From: Argyresthia goedartella
Lineage: Eukaryota > Arthropoda > Insecta > Lepidoptera > Argyresthiidae
Length of the DNA: 64,000 nt
Direction of reading: 5' to 3'
NCBI GenBank assembly: GCA_949825045.1
Contig: OX463815.1
Coordinates: forward strand, 21,879,231-21,943,230
Below the pieces are notes generated by a model. It did not search any database, had not been told where the DNA came from, and worked only from the letters and a program-made list of their open reading frames with translations. Positions 22,354 through 32,018 of this stretch are shown here, one piece after another. A program made the position numbers and the translations under genes. Every line of letters begins with the position of its first letter. Positions within the stretch are counted from its first letter, which is position 1.

Positions 22354-22531
22354 AGAAATAGATTTTTACCAATTTGAACAAAACCCAATGGATAATCATC
22401 TAATATTACTGATAAAAGCTGTAATGGAAAGATATACCATTATAAGACTGCATTACTTGGCAAAAAATGCTACGCCTAAATTGTCAAAACGGCAAGTTCT
22501 TAATAAATATTTACATTTTTCTGGTCAATAG
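22354..22531 (+). pseudogene. Possible THAP9/P-element-like C-terminal exon
   Basis: Preceded by cttttcag, a good 3' splice site. The frame then reads EIDFYQFEQNPMDNHLILLI, RYTIIRLHYLAKN and KRQVLNKYLHFSGQ before TAG. The pattern (D/N-H-x2-LIK-x5-Y-x2-IRLHY ... R-x3-K-x5-F-x-GQ-stop) is, from memory, the usual C-terminus of THAP-domain/P-like transposases. The exon phase (codon split after 2 bases) matches that of the donor at 21,594. Only about 760 bp separate the two, far less than a full transposase, so the central part is missing. Confidence 0.45.
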
Positions 22532-22547
22532 GTAATATTTAACTGTA

Positions 22548-22805
22548 CAGAATTTTACAGAAAGGGTATATATGCCGAAAGACGGTTGTGAAGGACATCA
22601 TTTTGAACATCTTTCTCGATTAAACTGATTTGATCAGCATTGTTTTTCACTTTTCAGTATATTTTGGGCCGAGCGGTCAGCTGATTTGTACGGGGAAGTA
22701 AAAAATTAAGTTGCTCTGATGAAATCAGATTAATAGAGAAAGTTGTTCAAAATTATGTAGCAAACAACCCTTTTTGGCTTGTCACCCCGAATCTGTTACA
22801 TCCTG
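22548..22805. mobile_element. Foldback MITE with about 95-bp inverted arms
   Basis: The left arm (22548-22640) and right arm (22716-22805) are imperfect reverse complements: both contain, reading inward, cag-at, acaga, gcc, aaaag-ggttgt, attttgaaca, ctttctc, attaa and ctgattt in the same order. The element is bounded by TA on both sides (22546-22547 and 22806-22807), as expected for Tc1/mariner-type insertion. About 75 bp of unique DNA form the loop. It sits 16 bp after the TAG of the THAP-like exon. Confidence 0.65.
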
Positions 22806-22807
22806 TA

Positions 22808-23290
22808 TACATAGTAATAGGTATTTCTTGTAAAATAAATATGTTGTATTTACAAACAATGTATTATTTTATTTATACAACCCGGCATTGTATACGACTG
22901 TCTATAAATTATAATCGATCGATGAAACACGCTGTCCTTGCATTGTCCCAGCACTAGCTTGGCTATCTAGTATACCTGCGGTAGTGTGGGTGTGTTCGGA
23001 CGATAGGTGCATGACATAGCATTGACCAATAAAAGCGGAGGGATTGATGTACGAGTAGTGTAAATGTATGCATGTTTAGTTTTTGGCGACACTGGTTCCG
23101 ATACAAGCTTAGCGCCAAGGGTCTATCTCTCTATATCTCTGGAAATATCAGATGAGGTAATCTTAACTGTCATAATGTTAACAGGATCGAAGCCCAGCAA
23201 GCACCCCGCTCAATGAAGACGCATCGTTTAGCATAAATTGTAAATTGTCTATCTACCACTACTTAGTGGGAGGAAGTTTCTTAAGACGCG
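22808..23290. other. Unassigned non-coding DNA
   Basis: No gene or repeat recognised. Confidence 0.3.
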
Positions 23291-23294
23291 ATTA

Positions 23295-23400
23295 TTTCTG
23301 TGGCGTAGCGGTGGAATGTCTGCCTCAGAAGTAAGAGTTTCTGGGTTCGAATTTCGGCCGGGCAGAAAAGTATTTTTTTTTGTATGTTTGAACATCGCCG
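23295..23400 (+). repeat. tRNA-derived SINE head
   Basis: A-box-like TGGCGTAGCGGTGG (from 23302) and B-box-like GGGTTCGAATTTC (about 23341) at tRNA spacing, followed by a T-run. It lacks a convincing cloverleaf, so it is a Pol III-promoted SINE rather than a tRNA gene. Confidence 0.6.
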
Positions 23401-23949
23401 TCCATGGGAAACGTATGCAACGATGAGTCTTTAACGATGATAAATGTATTATACACCGTGAATTTTTTTTCATTTTGTTCCCGTGGCGTAGAAATTAGGT
23501 TGGAGCACTATTACGGACGATCTGAAACGGATACTTCCCGTGAATTCGGTTCGAAGCGGTTCATAGGTGGAGTGTGAACAACAAACTCCTATTTAATACT
23601 GCCAAGTGTTATGTAATTTTCTTTACGCGCTCTTCTCAGCCTATAATTATAGAATTATTTCTGTAATGTTATACATAAGAAATTTGACAAATAAATAAAT
23701 AAAAATTACTTGTTCTAACAATTTCGAGTTTGTATTGTAAACTTAGGGATTTAATATGTGGTATTTTTTTTTATAAATATATTGGTACAAAATCGGTCGC
23801 TAAAAATAATATTTCGGAAGTTGCACTGTCTCACTTGACTGTACTTATTTCTTAACTACGGGGGAATCAAACATATACTACTAAATTATAATGAAAATAA
23901 ATCAATGTAAAGAATCAGTCAACTGCTTTGTACAAAACTTAAATATGCA

Positions 23950-23950
<1 letters not shown>
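23401..23950. other. Unassigned non-coding DNA, 3' side of RLE element 2
   Basis: AT-rich. It may include the 3' UTR of the minus-strand RLE element, whose end I cannot define because its 3' region does not align with that of RLE element 1. Confidence 0.3.

Positions 23951-23951
<1 letters not shown>

Positions 23952-23985
<34 letters not shown>
23952..23985 (+). repeat. (AC)n microsatellite next to RLE element 2 stop codon
   Basis: A nearly pure AC run lying 6 bases beyond the stop codon of the minus-strand ORF; on the element's own strand it is (GT)n at the very start of the 3' UTR. Confidence 0.85.
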
Positions 23986-23991
<6 letters not shown>

Positions 23992-23993
<2 letters not shown>

Positions 23994-25509
23994 AAGAAAA
24001 TAAAGCGCCCCGGACCATATCAGATGCAAAGGTCCCCATCACGCTGGCGGCGTTTCCGCGCTGCACTGCGAGGGAGATCCTCTGCATAAGATAGGACCCG
24101 GAGCGGCGGTCATAGCCACGGTCCCTCAGGCGGCGCCCTATTTCCCTAATGAATGACTTGCCCTGCACTCCCCAGACCCCGGTGGTTTCTATGGCAAGCG
24201 GGACGAATATATACTGGCCCAAAATCACAGAGAACTTTTGGGTCTTCATCCTCGCTGTCTCTTCCGCTGCGGCTCCCGGGGTGGACACGGTCGATGCCAG
24301 GTGGGAGGGAGCGAATGTGCAGACACACGTCGCATCCCAAAGCAATGACCGTCCCCTCTCCCATGGGATCATGGTCAGGCCATCCGGGCGTTTCCCATCG
24401 GTACGACACAGCCCCGCGGGCTCCAATACACAAGGTATATTGGCTGTTACAAGAGCCCGCTTGACGATGTCATTAATAGAGGAGCGCCGGGAAAGCCTGC
24501 CCGCGCTTCGAACGCAGTGTAGACCGTGCCGACCATGATCGTCCACACCCGCACCACACACACAGGAATGAGACTGGCAGATGTCACAGCCAAGGCGCAA
24601 GGCGACAGCCACTCGCAACGTGTCATTGTCCAGAAATGTTCCTAGTTGAGGAGAAGGCAAGGCGTGGAGCCAGAGCCCTGACTCTGGCTGCGAAACTGCG
24701 CGCAGTCGTGCCAGCTCGACCCCCGAACTCCGGTCCAATAACTCGTTAAGCGTGACTCCGCACGATAACTCATCCCAATTACGTTGTGAGTGCGGGTACT
24801 GGGGCGGAATGCTACCAGGACACCAATCATGCCATAACCCTAATGCCTCCTCCGCGAAGGGGATACGAAAACCATCACCATGGATATTTAAAATAAGAGT
24901 GACAAGGTCTCGCACCCCATGCGACGAAGACAAGAAGGCTGGCAGCTCGGTGTCGCGCAACCGTCGAATGCCTAAACCACCGTGCCTGATGGGCAAAGCT
25001 GCTTGGCACCACTGAGTGGAAGTCATTTCGATATTGATAATCGATTCTAATGAGGTCTTCAGTACGTTATCATACTCAGTGGATTCCTCCCTACAAAGCC
25101 ACATCGAAGCCGTACGCAACGTGTATGTAAGCCTGGGAATTGACAGACAACTCCTCAGGATTGTTAGTGCGACGTGGGCTGGGAGTTGTTGTAAGTGATC
25201 CTTGGATGCCAATAGAGCTCTTGTTTTGGCCGATAAGACACCCGGGATACCCTCGGGGAAGACTGGTGCAGCCAATAAAGTAAAGTTGGATTTTTCCAGT
25301 AATCTTAACCCTGGGGCTACGGAATAGACTTCTGATAGCAATTCCGGATAGACCTGGCTGGAACAGGGGTATAATTCGCATTTCTGTGGATTCACTTCCA
25401 GCCCCAACCTCGCTAACCCCTCGACAAGTGCTCTCAGATCCTCGATCACTACTTCCGGGCTGCCTCCGATGGTACCGTCATCCAAATACCATACGTTTAG
25501 AGGTAGGTA
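23992..25509 (-). pseudogene. RLE-type non-LTR retrotransposon 2, 5'-truncated but with an intact C-terminal ORF
   Basis: Minus-strand ORF of about 505 codons without internal stops. It begins exactly at RT motif C (PLNVWYLDDGTIGG) and runs through VFPEGIPGVLSAK, HVALTILRSCLSIPRLTYT, GGLGIRRLRDTELPAFLSS, a CCHC-like cluster (CVCG ... GRHGLHC), the RLE core (KRPDGLTMIPW ... LLWDATC), KTQKF, AIETTGVWG and ends ...MVRGALFS. It matches RLE element 1 along its whole length at roughly 70 percent by eye. Upstream of 25,509 similarity stops at once, so the copy is 5'-truncated and has lost the zinc finger and most of the palm. No ATG is needed or seen. Confidence 0.75.
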
Positions 25510-25737
25510 GTTTGTATTATTTTAATAATCTATTTTTTTTATTGAAGTCCGTAATTTCGTTCAACCTTACAAATCGATGGTACTCCTGATACAAAGCGGC
25601 TAAGCTTCGGAAACAAAATAAAAAAAACCGTTGGTATCGTCCTGATCTCTGAAATAATTCGAGTTTAAAATACAAATTATTGATATTTTGGGTTTTACCA
25701 ACACTGGAAGGGAGCATTGAATTAGATACGGGAAATA
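25510..25737. other. Flanking non-coding DNA
   Basis: Between the truncated RLE element and the TTAA-flanked MITE. No features recognised. Confidence 0.3.
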
Positions 25738-25741
25738 TTAA

Positions 25742-25937
25742 ACTGCACATCCATAATTCTGATTTGCACAGTAAATATCAGGGCAAAATACTGCGGTAGC
25801 TTATGTGAAGGGTAAAGGGGGTGAGCGAAGAGAAGCCTCCTTTATCCATCTCATTAGGTTGAACATGTAAGAACAGCAAAAATACTTAAAACATAAAAAG
25901 TGTTTTTGCAGTGAAAATCTGTATTTTTTATGTGCGA
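25742..25937 (-). mobile_element. TTAA-flanked MITE, copy 1 (196 bp)
   Basis: Bounded by TTAA at 25738-25741 and 25938-25941. The ends read ACTGCACATC and, on the opposite strand, TCGCACATAAAAAATACAG; these form an imperfect terminal inverted repeat. The interior, on the minus strand, contains aaacataaaaagtg-like A/T DNA, ttcgctcaccc and ccgcagtattttgccctg. The same ends and interior occur at 50726-50966 in the opposite orientation. TTAA targets suggest piggyBac-type mobilisation. Confidence 0.65.
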
Positions 25938-26008
25938 TTAAATACTAGCCATTAGATTATATCTAACAATTGTGCTTCCAATCCTAGGTAGAAAAGGCAA
26001 AAAGGTAC

Positions 26009-26553
26009 TGTTCGATTCCAAATCGATATTCGATCGATGGTTTCTGAACGGCCATTTTGAATTTGACGTTGCTGCCAACCTAGCAGTTTTTTGACAACTG
26101 ACAGACGAAAGCCCTCGCAATGTAAACGCGTTTTGGTTAGGGTATTGAAATTAAATCGCAGGCCATCCTGAATGTATTCGGGTTTCCCTCAGGATTGTCT
26201 ATATAGCTGAGTGTGTTGTGGTTCCCCGAACCAGATAAAGTTCGCATTTACGTGGCCGATTGATTTTTACCACGTAACATAACCTGTGTTGGAACACTGT
26301 GCTCGTTGAAGCTGGCCCGCCAGTCATAGGAGGTTGGCTGAAGAACCTGTCTACCAAGAAGAGCCTAGGGTGCACCCGGGCCTTGCAGACAGACAGGAGG
26401 TTGACGGGACCGAAGCACAGACCAGGTTAGATCGACCCCAATTACTTCAGCTCGGTGAATTGCCGACGTTCACGCTTCTTGGCAACTGATCGTTACGCTA
26501 CCTCGTAGCTGATGGGCCCCTACGAGGTCATTAGGTGCTGAGAAGCCTGAAGA
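26009..26553 (+). repeat. BEL1 5' LTR
   Basis: Starts TGTTCGATTCC and ends CCTGAAGA, where the other three LTRs of the family end in CCTGAACA; the terminal CA has mutated to GA. The 545-bp length equals that of the 3' LTR. Confidence 0.92.
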
Positions 26554-26556
26554 TTT

Positions 26557-26569
26557 TGGTAGCTAGAGC
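26557..26569 (+). other. Putative primer-binding site of BEL1
   Basis: Three bases after the LTR the sequence reads TGGTAGCTAGAGC. It resembles the complement of the 3' end of initiator tRNA-Met (TGGTAGCAGAGC) with one extra base. BEL2 has TGGTAGCAAGAGC at the same place. Suggestive only. Confidence 0.4.
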
Positions 26570-27079
26570 ATGGCTTCCTGAGATTTGCAGCCGTCAAGGG
26601 CTCCAGGAAGGCACGATTTGGGACTATCAATCTGTAGGTATAGGCGGTTACTAGGTAACTTGGTTGTGTTCCTATATCCAGATAGATTGGTAGTATTGTA
26701 AGCTATAGGTCTATTGCTGGTAGTAGATAGACAGATATTGAATTGAATTACCAGTTAGTCAATCTATTAGTGGTCTAGTAATGCTATTGTGTTTTGGTTA
26801 ACATAGGTAGTTACATCTATTGACAGCAGGCTATTACATTGTTTTCAGTTTATAGCAATTTATAACTTGAACTAATATTGACTATCTGTGTGTGTTATAA
26901 TGATAAAGGGAAACTAAATTGTATTTACAGAATTTATATAGATATAAAACTCGGTTCCTATTGTTTAAGGAAAACAACATTGTTTAAGTTGTGGTTTAGG
27001 GTTCCCTCGTTTGGGTTGTAGACTGGAGGGTCCAATAAAATTGAGTTACTGCAAATTGTGAGTAAGTATCGTTCCGATC

Positions 27080-28777
27080 ATGTCGTTATCTGAAATCCAG
27101 AAGGGTGTTTCTAAGGAACTCAGATGGTTTTCCTCCGCACACGGTCTGATAGACCGTTTAGATAGGCATGATGTGGTATTGGAGCGGTCTATGGACGTTA
27201 AGGAACGTTACAATAGGGTGCTCGAATTGTCCGCGCAGGCGGAATCAGTTGATGGCTGCGCACCTGACAGGCTGTCACGGTTGATAGGGGATGTCGACCA
27301 ATGTATGGAGATGGCAGCTGCTATCACGCAGAAGGCTGCGGACATACGTAGACAGCGCGAGTCCAGCCATGGTGGTGACATTGAAGCACCTCTGCCGCTT
27401 CACGGTTCGGGGTCCAGGTTACCTGCCATAACTATGCCTACTTTTGACGGAGTGTCCGGTGAATGGATGAGCTTCATCAATCTGTTCGACAGTTTGGTGC
27501 ACATGCGATCGGACATTACCAAGTCTGTCAAGATGGCTCAGCTGGTGGCAGCATTGAGGGGTGAGCCTAGGGAGCTGGTCGCTCATTTGACAGTTACGGA
27601 GGGTAACTATGAAACGGCCAGACAATTGTTGGTCAGATGTTACCATAACAAACGGAGGTTGGCCGATGCCCAACTGAACCGTTTGTTTAGTATCCCGGTT
27701 GTGAACAAGGTCGGGGCCATACAGACGGAGGTTTTGAACCCATTGTTGTCCGTCACCAAGGCTCTAGAGAATCTTGGACTTCCGGTTGGTGAATGGTCGT
27801 ACCTACTGTTGTACATTGTACTTTCCCGCCTACCCGCTGACGTGCAGACTCGTTTCGAACAGTCTCACGGGAGGTCGGCCGAGGACCTGCCCGCCTTCTC
27901 CGACTTGGTCGGATTCTTGGAAGAGGAGGCTCGACGGGCAGAGAATTTGGGGTTGACGGTCACCCATCCTTCGGAGCCACAGAGAGCTGCCGGGAGCGCT
28001 GTGAGTAGGGGCCCTCCGACGAGGAAGGACCGCACCAACCGGCAGTCGTATGGGACTGTGAGCGAATTGACCCCACATGGTGAGACCTGCCCATGTTGTA
28101 GGCAGATTGGCCATGCTGTGGCCAATTGCAATAAGTTCGGGGAACTTAGGATTCAGGGACGGCGCCGGATGGCCAAGCAGCGGAGCTGGTGTTTCCTGTG
28201 CCTCGGGCCACACATGGCTAGGGACTGCACGCGCACAAAAATGTGCGGATATTGTGGTGGGGCCCACAACAATCTGTTGTGCATGAACCGGTCCGGCCAA
28301 CAGCCTCCACAGGGCCGTATCCAGGGTGACACGGCATGGGGCCCTGAGAATTCGTTTGCGACTCGGAGCGCAACTCAGGGGCCAACGTCCCCACGTCCAC
28401 AGGGCCGTACCCAGGGTGACACGGCATGGGGCCCTGAGAATTCGTTTGCGACTCGGAGCGCAACTCAGGGGCCAACGTCCCCACGTGCACAGGGCAGTAC
28501 CAGGGTGCAGGGCCGCACTCAGGACCATTACATGGGGGGCCCTGAGTTTTCGGTTGCGACTCAGCATCCGACCCAGCGGGACATTGGGTGTGTCGAGCAG
28601 GCCGTAACGGGCGGGTGGCATGGGACACCTTCGAGCTATGCGGGTGCGGTTCGGACGCCGCCTCAGTTGTCGCCCCGCTCGTCGCTTCGTCCTCGTCGGT
28701 CACATGTGATGTCCCCCCCCGCTCATGGAGCGGCCACGGTTGAATTCACGCCCACCCCCCTTTACGGGGAATCGTAG
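27080..28777 (+). pseudogene. gag: BEL1 gag (C-terminus frameshifted)
   Basis: 565 codons from ATG. Residues 1-110 are helical and charged; about 125-290 (PTFDGVSGEWMSFINLFDSL ... LLLYIVLSRLPADVQTRF) is the DUF1759-type BEL Gag core that binds and packages RNA. Three Cys/His clusters follow: CPCCRQIGHAVANC (about 337), CFLCLGPHMARDC (about 370) and CGYCGGAHNNLLC (about 388). Then come two 30-residue tandem repeats (28311-28490) and a Ser/Arg/Pro tail. A run of eight C at 28713-28720 (seven in BEL2) shifts the frame, so this ORF ends early. In BEL2 the same frame continues to a TAG shared by both copies at 28884. Confidence 0.85.
28311..28490 (+). repeat. 90-bp tandem repeat in BEL1 gag (2 units)
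   Basis: Units 28311-28400 and 28401-28490 are nearly identical and encode GDTAWGPENSFATRSATQGP plus flanks. A related but distinct unit (GGPEFSVATQHPTQR) follows at about 28510-28580. BEL2 has a single copy of the first unit and two of the second. Confidence 0.9.
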
Positions 28778-28883
28778 GTTGGGAATGGAACCGGCGCGTG
28801 GGCCATTTGTACAATGGGACCCTCTGGCGTATAGCTGCATACCTGATCGGTTACAGGCACAGTGGGGCCCCGGGGGTCCTCGC

Positions 28884-28911
28884 TAGGAATTTGCGGCCCA
28901 ACCATTGGTTG
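28884..28911 (+). promoter_or_regulatory. In-frame TAG between gag and pol with downstream hairpin (BEL1)
   Basis: TAG at 28884-28886 separates the ancestral gag frame from pol, which continues in the same frame (EFAAQ...). Twelve bases on, CAACC-ATT-GGTTG (28899-28911) forms a 5-bp hairpin. BEL2 has the same TAG and the hairpin CAACA-ATT-TGTTG, that is, one pair changed from C-G to A-T on both sides. The layout recalls retroviral stop-codon readthrough sites, but function is unproven. Confidence 0.5.
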
Positions 28912-31192
28912 CCCCCCAACCGGAGACGGTGGTGTTACCGATCGCCTCTGTGCTTGTTTGGGATTTGGCGGGCAACCCAACATACGTTCGCACCCTATTA
29001 GATTCTGGAGCTCAGGGCTGCATTGTATCGAATGATTTAGCAAAATGGTTGGGCCTCAAGGTAAATAGGTATAATAAATCAATACGGGGCGTGGGGAATG
29101 TTACGGTTACGAATGTAGTTGGTCAATCGGTGATCACGTTCTCTCCACGTTATGACATTTTGACAAAAACATCCGTGCAAGCTTTAGTAATGACGCATGT
29201 CATGGGCAGACACCCCTTGGTGAAGTTGAATCCGGCCGTTCGATTCCTGACATCAGGACTCAAGTTGGCGGATCCCGATTTTGACACTCCAGCCCCGGTC
29301 AACCTGCTACTGGGAGCAGACGTTCTGGGTAGGTTTCTGTTGTCGGATCGGCGAGTTCTTCAGCCGGACGGGTTGATTGCTGTGGATACTAAGTTTGGTC
29401 ACGTGATCATGGGTCCGGCATTGCCAATGGTTAGGCCTGCCGAGTCAGATGGCATACTTATTGGCTCAGCGTTGTCAGACGCTATCCAACGTTTCTGGGA
29501 GATAGAGGAACCTCCCACCGTTCGTCGAGTCGACGCAGACGAAGAAGAGTGCGAGTTGTTTTACCAGAATAGTACTGGTCGCCTTGGTTCTGGTCGTTTT
29601 GTAACTCGACTGCCTTTCAGGGCCGATCGACCGCCACTAGGAGAATCTAGGAAGATGGCTGAGACGAGATTGATGTCGATGGAGCGTAGGATGACAAGGG
29701 ACGCCGTATTTAAACAAAAATATGTTGATTTCATGAGGGAGTATGAGTCGTTAGGACACATGTCGGTATCGGGTGTGGACTGGAGATCTGAGGATCATTG
29801 TTTCCTTCCACACCATGCCGTCCTACGAACCCCTACCGGCAAGATTCGAGTTGTTTTTGATGGGTCAGCACCTACCTCGAACGGGATGTCCCTGAATCAG
29901 TGTCTGCATTCGGGACCCAAGTTGAGTCGTGATATTTCGGATATTCTCACGAGCTTTCGGAGGCACCAGATTGTATTTGTCGCAGACATTCGGATGATGT
30001 TTAGGCAAACGGTAATTCATCCGGCTGACAGAAGGTATCAGTTGATACTTTGGCGTGAGTCCACGGCCGAGCCAGTCAAGGTCTATGAGTTAAACACGAA
30101 CACGTATGGGTTACGGTCTAGCCCGTATTTGGCGATGCGTACCCTGCGGGAGTTGGCGTCGCGTGACCGTGTGAGCTATCCTAGAGCCGCCGCTATCCTG
30201 GAGCAAGATTTGTACGTCAATGACGTCTGCACAGGGGCAGCCAGTGTGGAGGAAGCTCTGGACCGACGTGACGAGCTCATTCAATTGCTGGAACGAGGCG
30301 GCTATGAACTACGCAAGTGGATGTCCAACTCCCCTGAGTTGATGGCTGGTCTCCCAGATGAGTTTCAACAAGACCCGCACGTTTTTGAGAATCCTGACAA
30401 CCCTAACATGGTGTCAGTGCTTGGAATTCAGTACCGGCCCGTCCATGATGAGTTTACCTATCAGGTGGTTTTAGAAACACCGAAGGCCTGGACGAAGCGG
30501 TCAGTACTGTCAACGATTGCGAGAACGTTCGACCCGAATGGATGGATTTCTCCAGTCACCTTTGCTCTCAAATGTTTTATGCAAAGGCTATGGGCGGCTC
30601 AGTTGACCTGGGACACCCACCTCTCAGGTGATTTGTTGACTGATTGGACGCGAATGTTCACCTCGCTATCGGACATAAATAATGTATCGCTGCCGAGGAA
30701 ATTGATCCCTGCTGGGGATTACAGGGCAACCCTTCACGGGTTTTGTGATGCCTCTGAACGAGGGTTTGCGGCAGCGGTTTATTTGCGAACCGTCACCTCC
30801 ACCGGGGAGGTCGACGTGCGTTTGGTTTTGGCAAAAAGCAAGGTAGCGCCTATTCGGACAAGGATGACGATTCCAAAACTGGAACTGTCCGGGGCTGCTC
30901 TTTTGACCAAACTTTTGAATCACACTCTAACAGTGTTGCGTGGGTCAGTGGTTTTAGAGGATACGGTGTACGCTTGGACGGACAGCCAGATTGTTTTGTG
31001 CTGGCTGAAGGCTTCGGTCCATAACTTAGAGGTTTTTGTTGCGAACCGTGTCTCCCAGATTGTGTCGTCTGAGGTCCCACTGACCTGGAGACATGTACCA
31101 GGAGAATTGAACCCGTCTGATTGTGCATCCAGGGGATGTCGGGCTCCTGAACTCGTTAGACACCATTTGTGGTGGGGACCACCCTGGCTTGC
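28887..31192 (+). pseudogene. pol: BEL1 pol, part 1: aspartic protease, reverse transcriptase, RNase H
   Basis: Open from the TAG to the LINE insertion. Protease: LLDSGAQGCIVSNDLAKW near 29,000 (DSG active site), followed by LLLGADVLGRFLLS and HVIMGPALP, the DUF1758 pattern. RT: VFDGSAPTSNGMSLNQCL (29,860), VADIRMMFRQ (29,980), TYGLRSSPYLAMR (30,110) and LYVNDVCTGA (30,210-30,239). The catalytic YVDD is YVND: codon 30219-30221 is AAT, one transition from GAT. RNase H: GFCDASERGFAAAVYL (30,740), IPKLELSGAALL (30,870), YAWTDSQIVLCWL (30,970). The frame is cut at 31,192 by the LINE and resumes at 35,923. Confidence 0.88.
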
Positions 31193-31361
31193 AATCTCCG
31201 AGTCGGTCGTCGAGCGATACGGACGTGTTTAATTCGCCTGTGTGTCTCTGTCTTGAGTCAAGTTCATAAAGTGCTAGCAAAAAACCTGTCTCAATAGTGA
31301 TGGGTCACACTCAACTTCGAAGAATTATCGATAGTTTCGGGTAGGCCGTATCCACCTGGTG

Positions 31362-32018
31362 ATGAAACCTTCTAACCCCACCATGGATAAATTTCTGGTA
31401 AGATCAAACTCCAACCCAAATGTAAGCGGCAAGCGTCCTGGTGAGCCCCTGGATAACGAATGGCGGACTCCTAAGCGTTCGGCTCCAGCAGCAACTCCAC
31501 TGAACAAGCCAATTACTCCGACCAGCAATAGATTTGAAGGCCTCCAAAAAGAGAAACCACTGGAACCAAACCCACCAGAGCTACGAGCCGCTTCAGAAAG
31601 AAAGAAGTCCGGGCATATTCCTCCAATCCTGTTAGATCTTCAGCCTGATTGGACCCACAATAGTGTCAAAGACATCATCTCAAAGTTGAGCAAGAATTTT
31701 CACCTCCAGTATCGAGGAAACAACAAAGTTGCCATCCACTGCTACTCACCTGACGTTCATCAGCTGATTAAGACGGGTCTCCGTGATGAAAAAATCCCCT
31801 TCTTCACTTTCTCGCGACGTGACGAAAAACTCCGCAAGTGCGTGATTCGTGGCCTGCCTCCAATAGATGTAAACGAACTATCGTCCGAGCTCATTTCTCT
31901 CGGCTTTAATGACACCAAAGTCACCCGCATGGGTGCGAAGCCAGATAGTCCTTTCTACTGCCCCCCTACTTGGTCCAGTTGCCAGAGGGTGAAGATATTC
32001 TGCGATTCAGGAAGATAA
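31362..32018 (+). pseudogene. Jockey-like LINE ORF1, N-terminal part with PRE_C2HC domain
   Basis: Begins MKPSNPTMDKFLVRSNSN at the ATG (31362). Residues 1-95 are basic and Pro-rich; about 105-200 (KDIISKLSKNFHLQYRGNN ... KCVIRGLPPIDVNELSSELI ... VTRMGAKPD) fits the PRE_C2HC domain that precedes the zinc knuckles in Jockey-type ORF1. The frame goes wrong near 31,955-31,970 and ends at TAA 32018; the genuine continuation is in the next frame. ORF1p would bind the element RNA. Confidence 0.75.

Noticed and set aside
22640..22720. Alternative 3' splice site at tttttcacttttcag as the next exon of the THAP-like gene
   Set aside because: Reading on gives no THAP-like residues, and the site lies in the loop of the foldback element.
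27830..28621. 263-codon minus-strand ORF antisense to BEL1 gag (and 45997-46890, 297 codons, antisense to BEL2 gag)
   Set aside because: They lie opposite a clear gag ORF in high-GC coding sequence. Their presence in both copies follows from the copies being near-identical, and no domain is visible in the antisense proteins.
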